Source: an uncultured Desulfomonile sp. (GTDB lineage Bacteria; Desulfobacterota; Desulfomonilia; Desulfomonilales; Desulfomonilaceae). From it: DNA of 7,957 nucleotides. The DNA is taken from NCBI GenBank assembly GCA_903920415.1, contig CAIXMD010000094.1, positions 1 through 7,957 on the forward strand, written 5' to 3'. Of the stretch, positions 7,246-7,957 are shown piece after piece. A program made the position numbers and the translations under genes. Each line of letters starts with the position of its first letter. Position 1 is the stretch's first letter. The notes under the pieces are model-generated. The model saw only the letters and a program-made list of their open reading frames with translations. It was not told the origin of the DNA and searched no databases.

Positions 7246-7957
7246 CTACCATCCCTTAATAGGGTAAATCATGTCAGCAGTTGCTAATTCGAACGGATAC
7301 ACGATTTCGAGGGTGATCTTGCCATCCTTTCCTTTCTGGTACTGGCCGATCATACCGGTTCCCAGCTCGTTCTGACCGATGTCGACTCCGCTTGTGGTGA
7401 ACTTAATCCCCGCCCAGGGAACGATCAGTTCGGCTGCGTCTATCTTGATCTCATTGGCAGCCTTCTGTATATCTTCAGGCTTTGTGGAACCGGCTTTTTC
7501 CAGAACGTAGATCCAGGTCTGAAAGGCCGTGAACGCGCGTGCTGAGGCTCCGCTCAAATCTCGGCCGGTCTTGGCTCTATACATATCGTTGACCTGTTGA
7601 GCCACCTTTTTAACCTCGCCTACCCTGGGACTAAACACCGTACGGGTAAGAATCCCGACAACATCATCACCTAGGGAGGAGAGGAACTCGGGGCTTTCAA
7701 ATCCGGCATTCTGTCCCCAAACTACCCTTGGTTTCGCTTTTTGAGACTTGAGGGTTTTTATCATCAGGATCGCGTCGGCACCGTAGCCGGCGAAAAGCAT
7801 GGTCCCAGGTTTGGGGGCCAGGAGGCTCTGGACCTCGGAGGAGAGGTCAGGGGCCTTAGCGGCATAGAGAATGCTCACCTGCGGCTCGAAACCCGTGGCT
7901 TTCCCTATTTCTTTGATTGCCGCTTCCACATTGGCACCCCATTCAGTTTTCTCACAG
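7246..7957 (-). CDS. livK: LivK-type periplasmic binding protein, partial (C-terminal part)
   Basis: Substrate-binding component of the same importer, expected to capture ligand in the periplasm and deliver it to LivH/LivM. Only the last 236 codons and the TAG stop lie in the window; the frame is open to the right edge, so the N-terminus and signal peptide are not visible. LivK proteins are usually about 370-430 residues, so roughly the last 60% is present. Visible features of the type I periplasmic fold (Peripla_BP_6): the inter-lobe start EKTEWGANVEAAIKEIGKA, then PDLSSEVQSLL, a small-residue stretch MLFAGYGADAILMIK, a helical segment with ARAFTAFQTWIYVLEKAG, and the C-terminal strand ADMIYPIKGW, matching the common ending ..VYP.P.W. 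The gap to livH (119 bases from the livH ATG) is normal for this operon type, since binding protein is needed in excess. The substrate could be Leu/Ile/Val, an amide or an aromatic acid; specificity residues are not all visible. Confidence 0.92.
   Translation of the reverse strand, partial: CEKTEWGANVEAAIKEIGKATGFEPQVSILYAAKAPDLSSEVQSLLAPKPGTMLFAGYGADAILMIKTLKSQKAKPRVVWGQNAGFESPEFLSSLGDDVVGILTRTVFSPRVGEVKKVAQQVNDMYRAKTGRDLSGASARAFTAFQTWIYVLEKAGSTKPEDIQKAANEIKIDAAELIVPWAGIKFTTSGVDIGQNELGTGMIGQYQKGKDGKITLEIVYPFELATADMIYPIKGW

Overview
The window suggests a free-living Gram-negative bacterium, most plausibly a deltaproteobacterium (Desulfobacterota). This rests on the overall look of the DnaE and Liv proteins and on the presence of a periplasmic-binding-protein transporter. 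It is a judgement without a database search, and the lineage call is weak.

The window holds two ordinary bacterial modules pointing at each other. The left part (49-3516, + strand) is one complete gene, dnaE, the catalytic alpha subunit of replicative DNA polymerase III. It has a fixed start, a good ribosome binding site, all the expected domains, an apparently intact PHP metal site and a beta-clamp binding motif. A hairpin with a U-rich tail about 40 bases past its stop is a probable terminator.

The rest (3603-7957, - strand) is a branched-chain amino acid (LIV/HAAT family) ABC transporter operon read right to left. The order is livK (binding protein, cut by the window's right edge), livH and livM (the two membrane permeases), then livG and livF (the two ATPases). 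livH/livM and livM/livG overlap, the latter through TGATG, so these three are probably translationally coupled. livF follows after a 97-base spacer. The binding protein would capture a branched-chain amino acid, or a related amide or organic acid, in the periplasm. LivH and LivM form the channel, and LivG and LivF power it. The true substrate cannot be read from the sequence.

I see no mobile element, CRISPR array, RNA gene, tandem repeat or undescribed system, and no gene-free stretch longer than about 120 bases. The most interesting point is that the two ATPases look functionally unequal. LivG has a heavily altered ABC signature, and LivF has Gln in place of the switch His. One ATP site would therefore be canonical and the other degenerate. 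Several start codons (livH, livM, livF) also deserve care.
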